From positions 1 to 6,176 of the forward strand of contig JAGAMJ010000110.1 in NCBI GenBank assembly GCA_017624795.1: a stretch of 6,176 nucleotides of DNA, written 5' to 3'. The DNA is from Clostridia bacterium (GTDB lineage: Bacteria > Bacillota > Clostridia > Oscillospirales > CAG-272). The translations under genes were made by a program, and so were the position numbers. The notes beneath the pieces are model-generated. The model had not been told where the DNA came from and searched no databases. It worked only from the letters and a program-made list of their open reading frames with translations. Shown piece after piece: positions 6,097-6,176 of the stretch. Each line of letters starts with the position of its first letter. Position 1 is the first letter of the stretch.

Positions 6097-6176
6097 TTGA
6101 TCTCTCCCCTTTCCATCGCGCTCTCGACCGCGTTACGATAGCCACCACTGCCATAGACCAAGCACTTTTTCACACG
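6093..6176 (-). CDS. 3' end of an unrecognised gene upstream of hisZ (partial)
   Basis: An open frame enters from the high-coordinate edge and reads 27 codons to a TGA at 6093-6095. Its last residues are CLVYGSGGYRNAVESAMER followed by GEIK. The TGA overlaps the hisZ GTG by four bases (GTGA), the same style of junction as the authentic genes in this operon, and the hisZ ribosome binding site sits inside it. That is the main reason to believe it is translated. I do not recognise the family: the piece is short, soluble-looking and lacks a diagnostic motif. A small glycine-rich turn (GSGGY) is followed by a probable charged helix. It could be the tail of a longer protein co-transcribed with the his genes or, less likely, a chance open frame. 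Confidence 0.6.
   Translation of the reverse strand, partial: RVKKCLVYGSGGYRNAVESAMERGEIK
6104..6110 (-). promoter_or_regulatory. Ribosome binding site of hisZ (supports a GTG start)
   Basis: AGGGGAG on the minus strand, 7 bases before the GTG at 6094-6096 and within the last codons of the upstream gene. The good spacing supports GTG as the hisZ start. Confidence 0.75.

Noticed and set aside
4876..6141. Long open frame on the plus strand, 421 codons, opposite hisZ
   Set aside because: It lies wholly antisense to well-supported hisZ and hisG codons. Its translation is rich in His and Arg without domain-like motifs, which is typical of a shadow frame in this codon usage.
1..6176. Histidine-responsive leader, T-box, promoter or terminator in the window
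   Set aside because: There is no non-coding stretch long enough to hold one. Any such element would be upstream of the partial gene at 6176 or downstream of hisF, outside the window.

Overview
The window is an almost complete histidine biosynthesis operon, all on the minus strand and read from high to low coordinates. The order is: the 3' end of an unrecognised gene (6093-6176), hisZ, hisG, hisD, hisC, hisB, hisH, hisA, and the first 32 codons of hisF, which runs off the low-coordinate edge. No gene is supported on the plus strand. There is no intergenic stretch of even 10 bases, and I see no tRNA, rRNA, CRISPR, mobile element, promoter or terminator.

The organism is probably a bacterium of the Firmicutes/Clostridia type, possibly an uncultured gut or anaerobic lineage. 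This is inference from four things: strong AGGAGG-like ribosome binding sites before most genes; slightly GC-rich DNA (judged by eye); a short-form HisG paired with HisZ; and a monofunctional HisB. The species cannot be named from this sequence.

The genes cover most of the route from PRPP and ATP to histidine. HisZ-HisG makes phosphoribosyl-ATP (step 1). HisI/HisE (steps 2-3) are not in the window and may lie beyond hisF. HisA isomerises ProFAR to PRFAR, and HisH with HisF turns PRFAR plus glutamine into imidazole glycerol phosphate and AICAR. HisB dehydrates that product, HisC transaminates it to histidinol phosphate, and HisD oxidises histidinol to histidine. A histidinol-phosphate phosphatase is also absent from what can be seen.

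Every junction is an overlap or a gap of at most 2 bases: mostly 4-base ATGA or GTGA overlaps, one 1-base TGATG overlap, one 8-base overlap, and one 2-base gap. This suggests a single transcript with translational coupling. All the genes look intact, with their family active-site residues. This is an ordinary metabolic region and I found no convincing new system. The points most worth a second look are the unrecognised gene coupled to hisZ and two perfect hairpins in hisH that flank the codons for its active-site cysteine.
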